From Phoronis australis (taxonomy: Eukaryota > Phoronida > Phoronidae), in assembly GCA_002633005.1 (NCBI GenBank), contig NMRA01000610.1, positions 156,424 through 220,423 of the forward strand: a stretch of DNA of 64,000 nt, given 5' to 3'. Numbering within the stretch: the stretch's first letter is position 1; every line of letters begins with the position of its first letter. The notes below the pieces were generated by a model. The model was not told where the DNA came from, ran no database searches, and saw only the letters and a list, made by a program, of their open reading frames with translations. Positions 39,001 through 54,000 of the stretch are shown here, in pieces. The position numbers were made by a program, and so were the translations under genes.

Positions 39001-42000
39001 CACCATATCTTAAATGTCAATTGTCATATAGTGTTTGATTTTACTTTATTTCTGTTTCTGTTGACAGAGGTCGTTCTTACATCCGAAAATTTCAGTTGAT
39101 CCATTCTGACTTGTTGTTTTATTTACCTATTTATATTCTACATTTCGTGAAACAATAGTAACCTTGGGAGGATCTGGATCGCCTTATTTAGTTTCAGATT
39201 TATTTTCTACGTTACATATTCTACAAAAAATGACTATCATTATCAATTATAGCATCTAGCAAAAAGAGCATATACTGCATTGTACTTACCTTCACGGACA
39301 CCTCAGGCAGGTAGTGTGGGTTGCGGAGACTGGTGGTGATGTAGAACTTGAAGTCTTTACTGTACTCAACCACCTGGTCACCGATTCTGATGTAGTCAAC
39401 GCTATTCTGAAATACAGATTGAGGAAAACATGTCAGAAAGAATGGAACCGTGTGGTGCTAGTCTGCCTTAGGACCCGTCTCAAATTTTCAACAATTTCCA
39501 GTGACTGCAAATCCTCTAATCTACTGATGAATCAGATCTAGTTGTCCATTGAATGACAATAATAGGGGCTTGGCGACCTGTCTCCATTCTAGTACACGAG
39601 TCTGTGAGTGAGAGATCACAGCATATAGACATTGACCAAGTCGAATCACTATACAGGTACCATCCCTTAACTATTATTATATCTGTTCAGAACAACTTTG
39701 CCTGATGTAATTTTTGACAATTCATCGCTACCTGTTTGAATGTCTGTTTCAACAGTACTGGCTGCAACAAGGGGTCTAGTTCTTCTCCAACATTCTCCAG
39801 CAGACAGGGGTTGCCAAATTGTAGACAGTTCTCCAGGGTCCTGACATAGTTAGGGTCGCTCATTTTAATGATCGCCAGCTTGTTCGATTTCTCCATGTTC
39901 TTGACCCATTTAGACGCCTGACCCTGGGGGTCAATCATCAGAGGCCAGCGGTTGCCCGATGTGACAATGATGCCATTGTCAACTGAGAAGCTAAAATAAA
40001 GGATTGGTATCAAGATCTCAACGCTGCAGAAATTGAAAATAAATCACTAGAAAAAGGAACCATAGAGTAACACTTTTGTTCAAAACATCTGAATGAATTG
40101 TTCATCAGAGATAACAACCAAGATATCAGTCGTTTAATAAATATCTGAAATTTTACTAATAAGTAACTAAAGAAATTTCTCTTCATCAGCAACAGTTTAA
40201 TAAGCTTTACAAGAAACAAAAAAACAAGATGATATACGCACTCAAGGAACTCCATTATAACCTAATTCAACTTTTAAATTATTAATCGCACTAATAAATA
40301 ATAAATTCAAATCAATGTAGTCACATCACACAACAGAATCAAAGACAGAGGATGGTGGCGCAGACCTTATTCACGCTGTCATCATTTCAAAAGGAGCCTC
40401 TTTTTAGGTTTAAAAAACAATACAATGAGACATAAATATAACGAAGCATGTGAAAATAATCAAGTTTTGCACTGTGATTAAGCGCAACTTACATTGTTTT
40501 TAAAATCTAAACGGAGGCTCTTTGTAACATGGCGACTGCGTGAATAAGGTGTATGGAATCAGATGCAATGGTCACTTGAAACAACTGTTAACCCAGTACC
40601 TGTCAACGGGGAGACCGGCGATATTCCAGTCACGGATCTTTACAGGATCGCCGAGCGTGTTCGACAGCGAGAAGTTCTCTGACAGGGGAATGCCTTTCTC
40701 CTTACACATATCATACCACTCCTTGAGACACTCCTGGCGATATGCCAAGATGAACGGACCTAGATACGCCACCACGCTGGCCGACAACAGGACGTCGCCC
40801 ACGATGTTGTCGTAGGTGTCGGTCAGCGTCTGCACGTTGTGTGTCCACCGTTCTTTTTCACCGCCCAGTCCGCTGATCAGTTTCTCCGCGCGAATAATCT
40901 TGACCTTGGTGAGCTCAATGTTGGCCTCCAGATTCTGAAGGGTATTTTTTAATATTTGGCTTTAGAATTGAATAATAGTTTTCAAAAAATAATTGACTAT
41001 GGTTCCTGTCATCATAAATTCATCTTGATAAAATTTCCAAGAAAAAATTTCCCGCTAATTTTCAAAAGGATTAAGCTTTCTAATTTTTAGAACAAGTTTC
41101 TTTCAGATTTTCATCTTAACTTCAATGAAGCCAGACCACTTTTGATGAAAATGGCCAACTACTATGAAAACTACAAGAGTTCACAAAATGTTTTGAGAAT
41201 GGCCAAGGATTGGTATGGACCGCCGACATATCACTCAAGAAAGTACTTTTCAGTCAATAATAAAACAATAGACTAAACATAACACTACACTGCAATGATA
41301 ACTATGAAATGCCTTGGTTAAAAGACCATCAACTATGAATGTTGTCTAGTCAGCACTAAGCTAACTGAGAGTTGGTGGAGAAAGATGATGTTGTAGGATC
41401 AAAGCAGAAAACTTGAAGTCTCCATTTTCGTACCATCTTTCTGAATAAACAAGACATACTACCTCTTACTAAAGATGTACATATTAAGTTTTCGCAACAT
41501 CAAAATCAAAATTCTCAATCACTCACTTCTTTCTCTTGTTTCTTCATGCGGAAGTTTTCGTTCAGTGCGTCCATCTTGTCGGTCACCACCTTCAGCTCTT
41601 TTCGTTTCTCCGCCAACTTGTCCATCTGACCCTTCAACGCCGACATGGCGGCTGCAAGACTCTCCTGCGGTGAAAATGAAATAATTGAAATTATGAAGGA
41701 CATTCACAAAGTGCGCAGACCATGATTACTCCATCATACATACTAGGTGTCCTACTACAAGATCTTCATCTGATTCAGTTAAACCCATAGAGCACCTCCC
41801 TTACGTTCACAACACATAGGAGTCAAATTTAAAAAAGCCACATCGTACATTTCCAAAAATTAAAATAATATTTGAAATTTTTCTGTCAGATGACTGTATT
41901 AAAACAAAAAAGTACATGCCAGTGTCACCAGTAGTTCCAAACGTATAGGCATGATACTATTTGCAGGTTACATTTCACCCCGTTTATCTGGCTAAACTTA

Positions 42001-45000
42001 AAATTTAATTTAATTACTAGGCAATTTTAATCACCATAAAATAAGTGTTACAATCAGCCAAAATGCAGGACCACAAATTCCAAAACATTTTCTTGAGTCA
42101 CTTGTAAATAACAGAACAAAATCCTATCACAGTATGGAAAACTATGAGACCGATTTAATAAGAGTAGAAAGCCCAATATAAATTTTTAATTTTTAACCAA
42201 CAAAGCATGATCAACTACAGCTTTAAGAGGCACAATATATCGCATTACAAAAATCACCAACAAAACAAGCTCAATGCAAACTATTTTTAATGAGCACAGT
42301 GTCATGTTCAAGAGTGAAGAAAACAGCATACCTTTTTAGGGGCCACGACCTTCGCAACCTGGTCATAGACCTCCAACGCAAGGACCCACTTGCACATACC
42401 CTCACACGCCGAGGACACCTTTTGGATGATCTCTGGCTTGAACTCCGAGTTCGTCACATAATCTTTGCGAATCTTGTTCATCACCGCTACGGGGATGTTG
42501 TCTTTGTCGTAATCCTTCAGCGACTCCAAGAACTTCATGTCGCCAAGCATCTAGTCAGAGAAGAATGAAAAGTTAAGTCCAACACAGATTAATCTCATCA
42601 AAGATTTTGGACAGCCAAAGAAGGGAAACAAAAATAGAGAGACATTCGGCAAAAATGAGAAGAGATCATAAGATCAATATTTTCAAAACCACCTGTATTT
42701 TATCTACAATTCTAGTAGATGGAAGGGCATTCTTTTAAACCACCATTAATATTTTGTGTGGTACCATGAATTGGACAGAGAACCTGAAGATTTTGAAGAG
42801 GTGGGCAGTTTCAAATTACTAAATGTAGGTCATTTAATTAGTAATACCTTTTTGGCTGCAGGCCAGTAGTCGTCGTATGGTTTGCCTCTGTCATCTGTTT
42901 TCCTCTCGGGTTTGATACCCTGTAAAAATATCATAACAGATTTTATACCTTCCTTTTCGTCCATCTTCAATATCTAACACGGACCGTAACACACAAGTTA
43001 ACACAGATATGGCATTTGCATGCTTTGTTCATGGTGCAAACACTGAAAACGGTCATGCTGCCATGTTATCGTCATACTGAATAAGAGAATTGGCCAAAAC
43101 AACAGTGGTTCTGCAAAATCTGATATCAATACTGGTCAATGAAACTTTGCTAAATTCTAGGCATGAGGACCAACATCATGTTATAACCTTTTATCTGGAT
43201 ATTGCAGCCCAACAGAAACTCAACTTGAACTTTATAAAGAAGACATCCACTTTTTTGTAGAAACCGTTTCACACACTTGGTCTATAAGACTTAGATGGTG
43301 TTCACTTGTCTTTATGTCAGTTTAGTGGAGACAAGACGACAGACAAACCTTCATGATACAGATGGCTTCCATGACGAGTTTGACACCAGACGGCGGATTT
43401 GTCATGGTCTTCACGAGACTGATGTCATTTTGTTTGAGTGTGTTCAGAGCAGCAATGGCAGCATTCAGAGCCGGCATGGCTTCAGCAAGTTTAGCTTCAC
43501 ATTCATCCTACAATAAAAGTACATTCATCAACCAATAGTAAGCAAGATTATACAGACTGGGTCCAGAGTTCATTCTCTGTGTCTGCTCAAAAACCCCACA
43601 TCTATAAATAAGTTAACGTGATCAACAAGAAAACCCGCAACTCCATGGCTCATGCAGACACAACCTCTTCATACCAAATACCCATCACCTCGTCAAACAT
43701 TGAATAAAACTTTGTAGTGTTTTAATCAGTTCATACAGCACCACACTATATCGTCCACCATGCCGTTCCAAGTTACACCTTGTATCTTGAACATATAGCC
43801 TGACAGATTTATTAGCCAAAAAAATTTCAGAGCAAAAGAAACTACGACTCAGCCAAATACCTTCTGTGGAATGTTTGGGTTGCATATTGCTTCACACTAC
43901 GTTCATACACCACCGTACACACCACCTTTAGAGTCAATGACTACTTAGCATTTTTTTGCACCACATGACACCTTGCTGCAACATGCATCACTGCGTTGGA
44001 CTTCACCCTAATAGCATGTGATTCCATTGCCACCTATTGACCAACACATGCTGCACCTTACCATTGCTAAACCACATTGCATCTCACCTCTATAGCCAAT
44101 GATTCCATGGCAATCTATTGGCCACTGCACTTTGCACCTCACCTTACTATTGTTGCTCCACACTGTACTTCACCCTACTATTGCTGCACCACACTGTACC
44201 TCACCCTACTATTGCTGCACCACACTGTAGCTCACCTTAATAGCTTGTGACTCCATGGCTGCCTTATTGGCCACTGCCTCATCAGCCTCCACTACTTTCT
44301 TCACCGCCTCTACTTCCTCTGTCTCCTTCTCAATCACTTTGATCAGATCCTCCGTCTCCTTGCTAGTCTTGATCAACATCGGCTGTAGCTCCTGCAACTC
44401 TTCTTTCATCACCGAGATCTGGGAAGAACAAAAAATAATCATGTAAACTAAAAGAACCTGCTATCAGCCGGGAAAAAGAAGAAAATCTACAGAAAAGTCA
44501 TTAATTTAAAAACAAAACTATAGAAAAACTCTGTTCTGCATGCCACCTGTTGGTCACGTTATGTAATGTGACCAACAGGAGGCACGCAGACCAGAATTAA
44601 AATTGTTCATGATCTATATTTCTACGCCAATTCAACATCAATTCAAAAAAAAACTGACAATTATCCATTCTTTCTTTAATGAAGACAGCTGAAGACAGCA
44701 CAAAACTGGTAAAGAAAGATCCAGCTTCTGGAACACAGAACAGATGAAGGTCCGATTACTTGATAGGAAAAAATAAAATACCTTGAAGGTTCTGCTGCTT
44801 GGAAAGAAGATATGAGATAAAAAAAATCTTTGAAGCTACCAACAGAAAATATTTTGAAAAATTGCAGGCATTCAGAACATTCTGGTATAAGTCCTTGAAC
44901 AATATATCAAAACGAAAAAAGTTCAATTTTGGCAATAACTTGACGTCCGATATAGGTGGGATATTACCGTAGTCTGGAAAACCTGACAATTAGAACAGCC

Positions 45001-48000
45001 TCGGTACATTACCTGTGACTCTGAGAATTCTAGCTTCTCCAGGCCAATCACGTATCTGTCCTTCAACGTCAGTAGCTCCATACGTTTCATATTCAGCAAG
45101 TTCTTGAAGGTTTTGATCAGCTCCAAATAGGACGTGGGCGTCACGTAATTCACACGGCGCATTGTCTCGTAATACCTGCAAATTTACAGACATAATGGTC
45201 ACAAAGGCATTTTCATGATGATGACATACAAATTCGGTTAAGCCTATAACCTACATTGATTGCCATAGCCAAGATCAGCCCCTACAAAAATTTGCTAGCA
45301 GCAGATTAGTCAAGCAGACGTCAGGTTTTAATAATTAATATACTCTAGGTGAATAATCATCTATTACGCTATAGGTGCAATATTAATGTGTATGAATGAT
45401 TTAATTAATAACAAAGACCAGTTTTTGACTGCTGTTTTTAGTCACCTAATATACAACGTATAAGATACAGCACAAGGTAAAAATGGCCAGATAAAATGAC
45501 GCAGAAATTTAACTCCACGTCACGATGGCTGAGCTCAAGTGCAACTCACCATCAGTATATCAGAAATGATGAGTTGGGAAACAAAATTTTGTTCGGCTAT
45601 TTTTGGCATTTACTGTATTCATCAAGTTATATCAACGGCTGCACGCTCCTTACACGGGGCAAGTGCTTCAGTGTTGCCTGAGTTTCCTAGGACTCACCTC
45701 TCCGACATCGCCCGTACACTCTGATGGAAGTGTTTACACATGACGACAGACTCTTCACGCACTTCATTGGACATCTCGATGTCGTCTAAGAACTTATGGG
45801 CCACCAATTCCAGAGCATCGTCAGGCCACGCCTGTCGACAAGGGGGGAAATGATCATGCTTGGTTGACTATGTCAATTTATGATATCACATTGCACAATA
45901 CGACTCTCTTATTGTTTAACAGGCAAGGTAACGCAGAACAGCGAGAATTGGCGATTTGTAATAAAGCACGACAGATTTTAATGTTTTACAGCTCTGATCA
46001 AAGCTAAAAACTTCAAGAAGTCTAGAAGTATACTACCAAACAATACTCTCAAACTGCATTTTCTTGTCGTTCACAAAAACATTTAATAGACGTCACATTG
46101 AATACAAAGCCACACAAACAAAATAAAAACGTTCAGTTTTAAACATACATTCAGTGCAATGTGGGAAAATGAACATAGAAACTGAACAAGCCCGCAGGAA
46201 AAAGTACAATTCGATGTACACGGGTAATTCAGTGCACATATAAGTCATCTTCCTCACTGTCACTCACCTTGAACCAGTCAATCGTACAACAGTTGATAAG
46301 CGAGGGAAACATTCTCAGTCTGTTGCGGAAAGCGTCCCCTATGGGACTGAAGGCCAGCACAACGTGCAAGTTTCTTCTGATTCGCTCAATGAATTTGTTA
46401 TACATGTTCAGGGGCGTCACCTCGACCTGGGCATTCTCCAGCTGGGCTATGGTTTGCATCTGGAGAAGCCAATGTTATAGATTACAAGGATGCTTAAACA
46501 CAAGATCGCACATTAGAGTTCTAAGTTCTGTCTCATCACAGTTTTTTTGACTTCTGAATACTAAACTAACTATAAGTGAGATTACATATTGAACTTTACA
46601 AAATGGTGTTTAAATCACTGTTACAAATGAAAAACCAGAACAATCTGAAAAACACGGGTTGGTTTGTATGTTTTCCAGACCAATTTACTGGTTTCCGAGT
46701 TGGACATGATTAAAACATCCTTAATCTGTTTAACAAGTGCCATTTCTACAAATTAAAATGCGACTAGCTGACTTCAACAGAAGATGAAAACAATAGGCTA
46801 TTAAGGACATTGCAAAAATAATCAAGAGACAAAACATACAAAAATACGGTGAGTAAATACACCAGCCAAATCAGAAGTTTACCACTCTGACAAAAAATTA
46901 TCAAAAAATAATGTTCTTCTTTACAAAAACTGATTCAGAAGTCTTACAGCTTCTATTATCTCCAGTCGCTCTTCATTTTCGTACAAGTTCGGGATGTCGG
47001 CCGTGTTCAGAATCATGTTGATGTCTTCCAAGAATGATTCATCCTGAAATATAGAACACACATGATAGTCTAATCATGGTTAAAGATCCTAGAGCCAATC
47101 TTTGAAGACAACTTAACTTTGACAGACGTGTAAAATAAGACACACCTATCACAACTTTAAAGGCTGTAGGATCTTATTGAAAAGTTTGTGTATTTCTATA
47201 GTTAATTTTTTATCAAGAAAACTTTTTAATAGATGAGATTTTAAATCAGGAAAAGTTACAACAGTCACTAATTATATCTTAAGTCTGCAGAGCTTGATTG
47301 CAATGAGTTTATACCAATCAGCCATTAAGGTTATCTTATTAGTAAAATTTGACAAGAAAGAAAAGGTCCATTATAGCAAAACAATGACATCATTAACAAA
47401 ACCAGATTTCATTTGTTACAAATTTTCAAAATGATAACTCAAGAACACCGTTACAGTACACTACAATTTTCTAAATTATCATTTTGTTTTCTAAACGCAA
47501 TATTAGCAGATTAAAGTTTTGATAATGAAAATAAAATCTGCTTCGTGTTAACAATGAAGTCTACAACACGTTACAATAGATGAGATACCTTAATCTGGTG
47601 ATCCCCAAACAAGAATACAGTGGAGATTCCCTCTCGTCCAGCTTGAATCATCATTCCTTTGAGATCGTCCCGCCACTCACTGATGCCGTAGTTCTTAGCG
47701 ATCTCAATTTGAAACAGCTGGAAGTCTGCCATAAAACTGGCCAATCGCGCAGCACTCTGACGACCACTGCCTCCAATACCTGTCAAGTACATGTGATGAT
47801 TCATTTATCACTATCAAGCAGACAATCGCCACAGACGTTAAAATAGACATTACTCAGAAAATTAACGACAGCAATTATTACAAACAACAAATTTCTTTTC
47901 ATAAGGACAAACACAACAATGTTAGTTCTGGTCTTCACCAGACTCACTTTGAGACCTGTTCTTACCGAATAAAAACAAAACGTCCACCCGCATAAATTTC

Positions 48001-51000
48001 AGCCAAGGTCTTGTGCGTGTTTTTCTTTCAAAAGCTGAACAAAGGCACATCAGCAAGGGTACGCAAGTTTTGAAACGCTATAACTGGCAAGCGATGTGTA
48101 AAACAAAATGAATCCCGCTTCATTTTTGCTCGCCTCCGGATTTTTTGAAAAACAGAGTAACTAAAATGACTCAACAACATCTTAATTTTCAAAAAAAAAA
48201 ATTACTACAACCAGCTACGCTTTTTTGGCTTCATAAGAAAACCACTGCCACACGCCTGTCGTTTGTAGTAAAAGTCCTAGAGCAATTTCTAAAAATGGCC
48301 TATACACAGTCAGGCAGTACCCTAACAAATGTTACTTCTTGTAATGTTGATATTATGCAAAACTGTAATAACATACCTACATGTAATGGCGTCAGACACC
48401 TAGTACCTACCAACACACAGACAATGTCCGTTAGGTTGTTTGAGGACACGGGCAATACGGGAGACGTGCTCTATGGCGAAACGGAACATGACGAGGTCCA
48501 TGGGGGCCTTGGACATCAAGTTGTACTCATCTAGGAACTTCTCCATTTGCTGGAAACAACAACCAGGTAGGTACTGTCAAGTAGTTTGAGATTCATTTGA
48601 GAGGTAAAGCAGAGAACAAGCTTTCATGATTTCATTTGACTCTCTTTTCTCTTAATGGCCGCACTAGATTCACTATGCCAGTTCAACCACATCAACCAGC
48701 TGAGACATCTGATTGGTTTAAGGCAGACGGTCGTCATGGAGAACCAATCAGATGTCTTAGCCATGCAGATGACCCGGCTGAACCAACAAAGTGAATCAAG
48801 AGAAGCCATTTCATTCTAATTTTGAGTAAATTCAAAGACACAAAAACCTTAAGCTACATATTGTTTAAACATGTTGAACATATCATTAGCATTTTGTATT
48901 TAATTGAGAAATAAAAGTTTGGTAGGTCTGCCACGGGGACATCACCGGGTCCGAGTGTCATCTTCTTACAAATGAGCATCCACAACAGATTTTAGTACTG
49001 ATGCCGCAGAGAAAAGATTACTACTAGGGGTAGAATTCCGGTACAAGATAACAATAGGATTATGCAATACAACCTCCAGGATACTCACCAGTCTGAGGGC
49101 GTCCAAATCCGACACCTCGTCATAATACTTCTCCTCGTCTCCACTCGACATGTAGTCACCAAACATAAGGCTCCTGATGTCGTCATCGCACACCTGTTTA
49201 CCAGGTGTACTCAGGTGAGAGAACAGGTTGTTAAACTTCTCTTTGAAGTGTGCCTCCACAGCCGTCTAAAATATTGCCATGGAAACAGGGATGCAGATTA
49301 TTTTGACAATAAAGGAATAGGCAGTAGTAGTAGTAGAAGTAGTAGCAGTGTGTTTATTTCATGTCACATAAAATGCAAAACGACAAATCCAATATTGAAC
49401 TAAGGAAGACCCTGTGAAGGACTTTACAGCCCACTGACCCCAGGGCCACCCATATCTAATACGCAGGTAAGAAATGATAGATTCACAATAAGTATGGCGA
49501 ATAAATCAACAGACACAACAATAAAAATTTTCACTTGTGTACAAATTAATACAATAAAACATTAAACAACAGCAATAAATTCTTCGAACTACAAAGCAAT
49601 TGGCATGTTGCAATCATACTGTGACAAAACCACTTTCTGATAGGCAACAGAAAAGAGCAAGCTTGTGAGAGGTGATAGTTTTTATTTATCTTATGTTGTG
49701 GTGATTATTCTTTTTAAGAAATAATAATCCTATTTTTATTAAATTGTGATGCAATGTTTTCAGGTAATAAATTTCAGAATTAATTTCTACATTAAATTCA
49801 ACACCCATTAACTTTTAAAAGGGTGCACCAACGTTTGCTGTCAGGACAGGCACGACCAAACCGCCATCCCTAACCTTTGCCATCTTAAAGAATGTGTCCC
49901 TGTCCGCTTCATCCACAAGTCTGTCATAGAACACTCTGTAAACCTCGTGTACCCATAGACGGATTATCTTGTGGACCCCGTCAGTACCCTCGGGACACAC
50001 GGCCGGGTTCAGTAACAGCACACCCTGGAAGGAAGAAAAAGTTAGAATTAAATAAGAACACGCATTGAGGAAAATGAATCGTGTTCCAGATCATGGACCA
50101 CAATGAAAGTTGCAAAGGAGAAAGATGCAAAAATTTTTTTTAATTTACACCAGACAATATTGTCTGATAAAGAATTAACTTGCTAAGTGTTTAGCCTCAT
50201 TTTTTGTGATACATTAATTCATGTATCAATCTAATCAATAGCCAATAGGCAATAGCCAATAGGACAGTGGTTTTCAGAACCCTGAGCTATCAGGTATCAC
50301 CAGGTTCACATACAAGGCACCAACTACTTAAAAAAAAATTGCTCTGGACTTTTCTTTTCTGAGAAATTGAACTGTTAGCAGTACAAATTAGTGATTAATA
50401 AAAAAGGTTTTGATTAATATGTTAATAATGTCCCAACAACCTGAAGTATAATAAACTTTGACATCTATTTTTAAAAATTTAAGCAATACAAGCAAAAAAC
50501 ATCAAAGATTCCATAATTTACTTAGAAAAGTCAGACGTATGTCTAAACCAAACATTCACTAATAATTGGAATCAGACGTTCTACCATAACCTCTGTGCTA
50601 CATACCTGGACAACTCTTGAGAAATCCCTGAGATTGAACAAGTAATGGGACTTAGAAGGGGTGGGCAGAAAATTAGAAATGGCGTTCTGGTATATCTCCA
50701 GTGTGGCAGAAATGATGATCTGAAAATGGATGGTGGTCAAGTCAGTTTCCCGATGAACAACAAGTCTTAAAATGAACACAACATCACCTCATGCAGAATG
50801 AACAGTTAAAATGAACATCAACCCATAAAATGAACATCCCAAGAACAGGAAGAGCACTCACTACAGACTTGCCATAGGTGAAGTAGCGTGCGTTCAAACA
50901 TTTCAAAAGAGTAGCAGCAGTATGTGCCTTAAAGTAATATCTGTGTATCTGGAGGCAGTGTGGCCTGGTTGATAAGTGCCCGCTTTCTTTACTCGAGGTC

Positions 51001-54000
51001 GTGGGTTCGAGTCCCACCAGGTCACACTGCTAAACCCTTGAGCCAGGTTTCTAGCTCCTCAGCTCGGTTTTAACCATATATTAATAAAGCATAAAATATT
51101 TCCAGGTGATCAGTGCAATGGGCCCACATGCGAGGCCTGCGCACGTCTGGTACAACGTGTATCAGACCGCCTGCAATTATTTTTTTATATATCTGGAGGC
51201 CTGTTATGAATCACCTACCATCCACAATAATTGAATTAATTTATTATTTATATATGATAAGCATCATTTCTAATAATTAATACTGCAATTACAATTTCGG
51301 GCATGCTCTAAGGTTTCCGAATTCGGAAACTACCCAAGCAGGGAAATATCCCCGAACGTGAACAAAACCAAAACAGAAAATAATTTTACCCGTGAGAAGC
51401 GTTTCAGCGACACGTCAAACCCTCGATCGAAATGCCAGTCCGTGATTGGTGCAAAAATATTCTTCATGGTCTCCTCGTCGAACGAGTCCATACAAATAAT
51501 GTTGAAGTGACGTAGAAAGCGAGCGGTGACCTCGTTACGACCCCCACCAGGGGGCCCCATTGCAGATACCATGATGATGTCAACTAGATGTAGGACACTA
51601 GTGTCTTTTCTGTGGGAACAAAACTCGAGTGTTTCAGACAGGAANAGGCCTGTTATGAATCACCTACCATCCACAATAATTGAATTAATTTATTATTTAT
51701 TTATGATAAGCATCACTTCTAATAATTAATACTGCAATTACAATTTCGGGCATGCTCTAAGGTTTCCGAATTTGGTAACTACCCAAGCAGGGAAATATCC
51801 CCGAACGTGAACAAAACCAAAACAGAAAATAATTTTACCCGTGAGAAGCGTTTCAGCGACACGTCAAACCCTCGATCGAAATGCCAGTCCGTGATTGGTG
51901 CAAAAATATTCTTCATGGTCTCCTCGTCGAACGAGTCCATACAAATAATGTTGAAGTGACGTAGAAAGCGAGCGGTGACCTCGTTACGACCCCCACCAGG
52001 GGGCCCCATTGCAGATACCATGATGATGTCAACTAGATGTAGGACACTAGTGTCTTTTCTGTGGGAACAAAACTCGAGTGTTTCAGACAGGAAGGAAAAC
52101 TTTTAATGAGAAGTATTAGCAAATGAAGCCCACATAAACCGGCATGCTAAAATACTTTAAGTATGGTTTAATTTTGTTCAACATAGAAAAATTTTTCAGA
52201 CTGTTTTTGAAAGAGCAATTGGAAGACTAGTACACATTAAAGACAACAAGTTAGTGATCAGATAGTGTTTATAATGAATAAAAAAATCTGTGAACGCAGC
52301 ACCAACTTTGAATAATTGTCAATAATTTTTAACTGTGGAATTATTGGACCGCATGGATTTCTTTGATTACACCTGAGGCTACTTTCAACTCCAAACTTGG
52401 CAATTTTGACTTCATGACTTGTCATCGGTGAGTGGGGACTTAATTGAAATATTTCGTAGATTAAATTATAAATAAGCAATCTAACTGGTGTGAAAATGCA
52501 ACACAAATATCCTAACACATATAAGCGCAACGTAGAGCATTGATCCATAATAAAATGAGAATTGCATTTAAGATATGGGGGTCTCATTTTCACAAATATT
52601 TCCCCGGTATTCCGACGCATCAATACACGGTATCAGTAGATGGCCCTACCTGTCAAACCAATATTTATGGTCAATCCATTGTCTGAGGATCTCAATGGGA
52701 GGCTGAGCACCATACTTTTCTTTAGCAGGCATGTTGAGGTCATCAACAAATACGCACAGCTTTTTACCAGGAGCAGGACCATATACACCTTTCCTTCGCC
52801 TGGAAAAACAGTTGGTATTAAAGTGCACAATTGGGTAAAGCGTAGCTTACTGTTAAACCAACACTGTCAGTACGGGTTTTCCATACGCTGAGTTAATGAG
52901 CAGCCATATTGGATTGTTCCTCTGAAGTCTCACCTGTCTAATTTGGCAAAGATGACGTCTTGAGTCTGATTGGCCGACGTCTGCGCTGAAAAACTTAGGT
53001 TGTTCGGTATGTACTTGTCTCGAGGCAAGTCCAGTAAGAATTTATTGGTAATGGCTGACTTCCCAGTTCCTGTTGGACCAACGAATAACACCGGTTTGTC
53101 TTGCAGGATGAATTTGGTCAGGAAGTACCGTTGGCGCTCTGTCTCGGCGGTGTTGATGATCAGTTCATTAACCTATAAACACAAATATGCTGTTGTCAGC
53201 AGAATCAAGAGAACATGCTATTGCAGACACATACTCGGATAAAATACCAACTTGAGGATAAAAATTACAAACAATGAATAAATAACTCTATGGTAAATAA
53301 TAGACCGTCCAGATAAATCTTTCTTTACAGAATATTAACCATTGATTCTTTGCTCTATGCACTAATGCACAGCACAATGAGCTGCAACTGCAACGTTACA
53401 CGTCAGTAAAGACACCTTTTCAGTTCTACAGCATTTCAAGGGACAAACAAGTTTGATCGCAAAGAAGCCAAACCCGCCACCTATCATGCAATACCTTCAC
53501 CACTCTCTCTTCTCTCTCTCACACACACACGCGCACGTGCACGTGCACACACACACCACACACAACTTAGGTCTTCAAGACATGCAAAGACATTTATGAA
53601 GCGCTGGGTATTGGTTTTTCACAGAAGCCGTACTGGAGTTTAAACTTCATACACAAACAGACCTACCCAGTGGCACGTAATACTTAGGATTTACTCCATT
53701 CACATCTCTTATAGAAATGTCAGTAAGTTTGACGTAAATAATTACATTTCTTTGACATTACTGCTCTCACAGTCGCATCAATTTTATCATTGTTGCGTGG
53801 TAATTCTTCACTTTTTAACAAGCAAATTAGATTCTGTTTTAAATTACCAAATTTGTCCACAAAAGTGCAATAGACAAAGCATGATTAGGCAATTACTGAG
53901 CATGGTCTGTTATTGACTTAGTGTAAATGCTATAAAACAAGATTTATTAGACAAAAGTTAAAGTTTTCATTGTTCATAGCGAAGTTATCAACTTTTGAAA

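Noticed and set aside
50957-51030. A functional tRNA gene
   Set aside because: The T arm and acceptor stem form, but the D and anticodon arms are too short and irregular; target duplications and a body show that it is a SINE.
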